From Gymnopilus junonius (lineage: Eukaryota; Basidiomycota; Agaricomycetes; Agaricales; Galerinaceae), in contig JADNYJ010000110.1 of NCBI GenBank assembly GCA_015501075.1, positions 62,001 to 126,000 on the forward strand: 64,000 nucleotides of DNA, given 5' to 3'. A model generated the notes under the pieces. The model was not told where the DNA came from and ran no database searches. It was given only the letters and a program-made list of their open reading frames with translations. This document shows positions 61,433 to 64,000 of this stretch, piece after piece (position 1 is the stretch's first letter; each line of letters opens with the position of its first letter). The translations under genes were made by a program, and so were the position numbers.

Positions 61433-63524
61433 ACTCCATCGTTTGTTTACCAGTTGCAGCTCAAGGCAGTATAGACGTCGAGATTTGGCCTGGGGTGGTG
61501 GGTGTCGTGCATGAGAGCTGGACCAATTTTTGGGTTGGGTGAGAACTGAGTATTTAATCAGCTTAATGCTAAGGCTTGTTCAAAAGCATAGGACGGCCTA
61601 TTTTGGTTTTGCTTTCTTAAAATATTCTTCATTTCGTATTTCCTAGCCGTCGTATGTTTATCCGGTCGGTCCGCGACCCTTCCATTCCAAGTACTGAACT
61701 GAATTGTCGCATCATTAGATTAGTTGGCCTAGTTCTGTGGGTGGCTTACTATGGCGCCCAAATACTTCCAAGGAAAATTGTAACTAAAATTACGCACTAA
61801 GCATGCGTTTTCCTGAGTTTTATCAAACGTATTTATCAACATATGTCAAGCTACGCTTTAACTAGGATTTCACTTTTTGACATTTGTGGGAGCCGATTCT
61901 CTTACGTATTTTCAAGATGGTTTGTGCAACCCAAGAGTGAAATCTTACTGGGCCATGGCCAGTTTTCCTCGGAGTGCGCGCGATCGTCATAAGTTGGTCT
62001 GTGAGAGGAATCAGTGACGGATCTCAGAACCTACTCTGCAATGAGCTCTTACCTCTTACAAATCATGTCATCCTGGAGCACATGCACGCTTCGTGGTTGA
62101 AATGAATGATCGTAGTACTCCGGATCCTCCCTGTAAGCACAGCACCATGAAGGTATGGAATTAGTAAAGGCTTTTCCATACCAGTGCCAACTAACTCCAA
62201 GCTCACGTAACAGATACCCTGAGTGCTGGCCTCCTACGGATGCCTATCACCGAGAGCCGAGACAAGCACACAGGCTACAGATTGCGGTCATCTTTTCTTG
62301 GGAATTATCCTGGTTGGAACATGAGAAAATATGATCCACACCAAAGTCCGTGATTAAACTATCAACTAGTTGAACGAAACGAAGCCGTTGAAATACCCCA
62401 GAAGGTCTGTTCAACCTTACCGCAAACCTTTGCCATTTGGTGACCTGAAGCGAGAAGCTGGCGGGGAATTGAAGCCAAGTGAAAATTCTAAATTTAGCCT
62501 ATTCCTCACGGTGACATTCAGTAGCAGTGGGTAGTTGCTGCCATCTATAATGTCTTGTCTGTAGACCTAATAGCCACCCCGCAAAAATTCAGCTGCCTTG
62601 TTGAAAACCAGAACATTGCAGAGTAGCTTAAGGCAAGAACGCACAATGGTCGGATATCTTTAGTAACACCTTATTTGGCTTGTGTAGCCTTGTGTATCCG
62701 TGTTTTTAGAACTCCGCCTGCTTCTCCGCACCTCTGGGTAGTGTCCTGCCATCTGGCGACCTCGCTCTGTAACAAAACGGAAACCGCGCAGCGTTTAAAA
62801 CTCTAAATCACGCGCAGAATACTTACCGCTAATTTCCAAGTATCCCTATGCATTACGCAGGGAGCGGTTTGTAGGCAATTTCACGAGAAGTCCCACTGCT
62901 GGCAAAGCTGTACGTGTCTGATAAACTATATAACGTTTACCGGTTGGTTCAAAGCAGCTCATAATGCAAAACTATAAACTCCCTACTATCTCTATCTCTG
63001 GCATGGATAGGACTTTACAAAGATCACAATCCGCTTTCGAAGTGAGATAATGCCGCAGTCTGTCGCCAGCGATCAGATTTACAGTGACCTGCATCAAAGA
63101 ATACCAATTACATGACTGGGAGGTAGCGGAGGGCTGGAAGCGGCTCCCGATGTTTGCATTCGGTTTTATTTAGCAATGTCTAAGCCATCAGGACTTCAGA
63201 GTTACGTAAATCCGCTGGTTCATCCATTTTTTGGAAATAGGAATCGAAAGCTTGGCCACCTCGTTTATTGGGCTTAACTTTCTCCCATGGCAGACTTTGT
63301 AGATCCCCGATCCCCTTCAGCAGGAAATTGTGGTCACTGGATCGAAAGTGGCGGTCTTTTAGCTCACGAGAAAGTCCTGTAGTTTATTTTCCCTTGGGAG
63401 GCTGCCTTTATTTCTGAATTAGTCCCCATTCTTTAGTGCACCCAACAAGCACGCAAGTCACCATACGTATACATCACTTTCAGAAAACAGTACGTAAAAG
63501 CTGCTTATAATCTGCTCTTCGTTT
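61433..63524. other. Intergenic, no gene recognised
   Basis: About 2.1 kb with no frame above 60 codons and no recognisable RNA gene or repeat. Confidence 0.5.
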
Positions 63525-63932
63525 TCAAAGTCCTCGTCGGTATTCTTCTAACTCATCCGGTATGTCGAAGAGTCTACTGAGTCTGCTCGTGGACAGAGTC
63601 CAAGGCAATTTCCAATCATGACCAACGGTTGATGCATCAATCTGCATTACTGATCTCCAGAATGATAAACTGATATCACTTGAATTCAGTTGGAAACCAG
63701 CATAGCTTTGGCGGACCCGCAGAGCCAGTGACCTGCCGGTGAATAATATGGGGAAGTTTCTAACTTTAGGTAGGACGGCAAAAGTTCTCAAGCACTTCGC
63801 TCCTCCGGACTTCCACCGGTCGAGCTGCGTCGGCAATCTGCAAAGGAAGAATTACGAATTACAATGGGTAATCATGCTAGTCTAAGCAAGTAACACAGGG
63901 GTCTTCATCTCAATGCTCATTGTCGATTCCAT
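63525..63932 (-). CDS. Possible small two-exon protein (~117 aa)
   Basis: Not recognised. A 104-codon frame (63525-63837) is preceded by a good acceptor (TTTGCAG). A short exon 63895-63932 starting with ATG joins in phase through a GTTACT donor. The product is basic with mixed hydrophobic residues (FPILFTGRSLALRVRQSYAG) and ends LFDIPDELEEYRRGL. The weak donor and window edge make it uncertain; it may be the end of a longer gene lying beyond 64000. Confidence 0.28.
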
Positions 63933-64000
63933 TATCGTTTAGGAAATGCCTGCTTAAGTTGTCATGATAGTGAGGCGGGCCTTGCAAGGAACTCGCTGCC

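Overview
The window looks like nuclear DNA of an Agaricomycete (mushroom-forming basidiomycete). Genes carry many short GT-AG introns of about 40-75 nt. Gene families typical of these fungi are present: TPR-CHAT proteases, a caspase-like protease, a HET-domain protein and an F-box protein. A tRNA-Asn gene has an intron at position 37/38. Exon limits below were derived by hand from splice signals, reading-frame phase and protein conservation.

Layout. 0-8 kb is gene-poor, with one small spliced gene at 3.3-3.7 kb. 7.8-15.4 kb holds a divergent pair, a small heat-shock protein (-) and a 15-exon threonyl-tRNA synthetase (+) whose two in-frame starts suggest mitochondrial plus cytosolic forms, then a HET-domain gene (-). 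16.7-22 kb holds two inverted paralogous membrane proteins flanking an unknown acidic protein. 22.5-42.5 kb is a clan-CD protease island: a caspase-like gene, three CHAT-domain genes (two of them tandem 45-residue-repeat paralogues), and the 5' part of a HUL5/UBE3C-like ubiquitin ligase that stops before its HECT domain. A probable tRNA-derived SINE with an 11-bp target-site duplication lies between the two TPR-CHAT paralogues. 42.6-64 kb holds a small spliced gene, a DUF1308 protein, an 18-exon secreted S41-family protein, a frame-disrupted F-box gene, a proline-rich protein, a frame-disrupted SET1 histone methyltransferase, a small basic ORF, tRNA-Asn, and a possible small gene at the right edge.

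Two points stand out. First, three CHAT proteins, a caspase-like protease and a HET-domain protein share one 30-kb stretch, which suggests a cell-death or non-self-recognition neighbourhood. Second, otherwise conserved genes are broken by 1-2 nt frameshifts, several at short G/C runs. This points to consensus sequencing error at least in part. By contrast, three C-to-T stop codons in the repeat array of the third CHAT gene look like real deamination.
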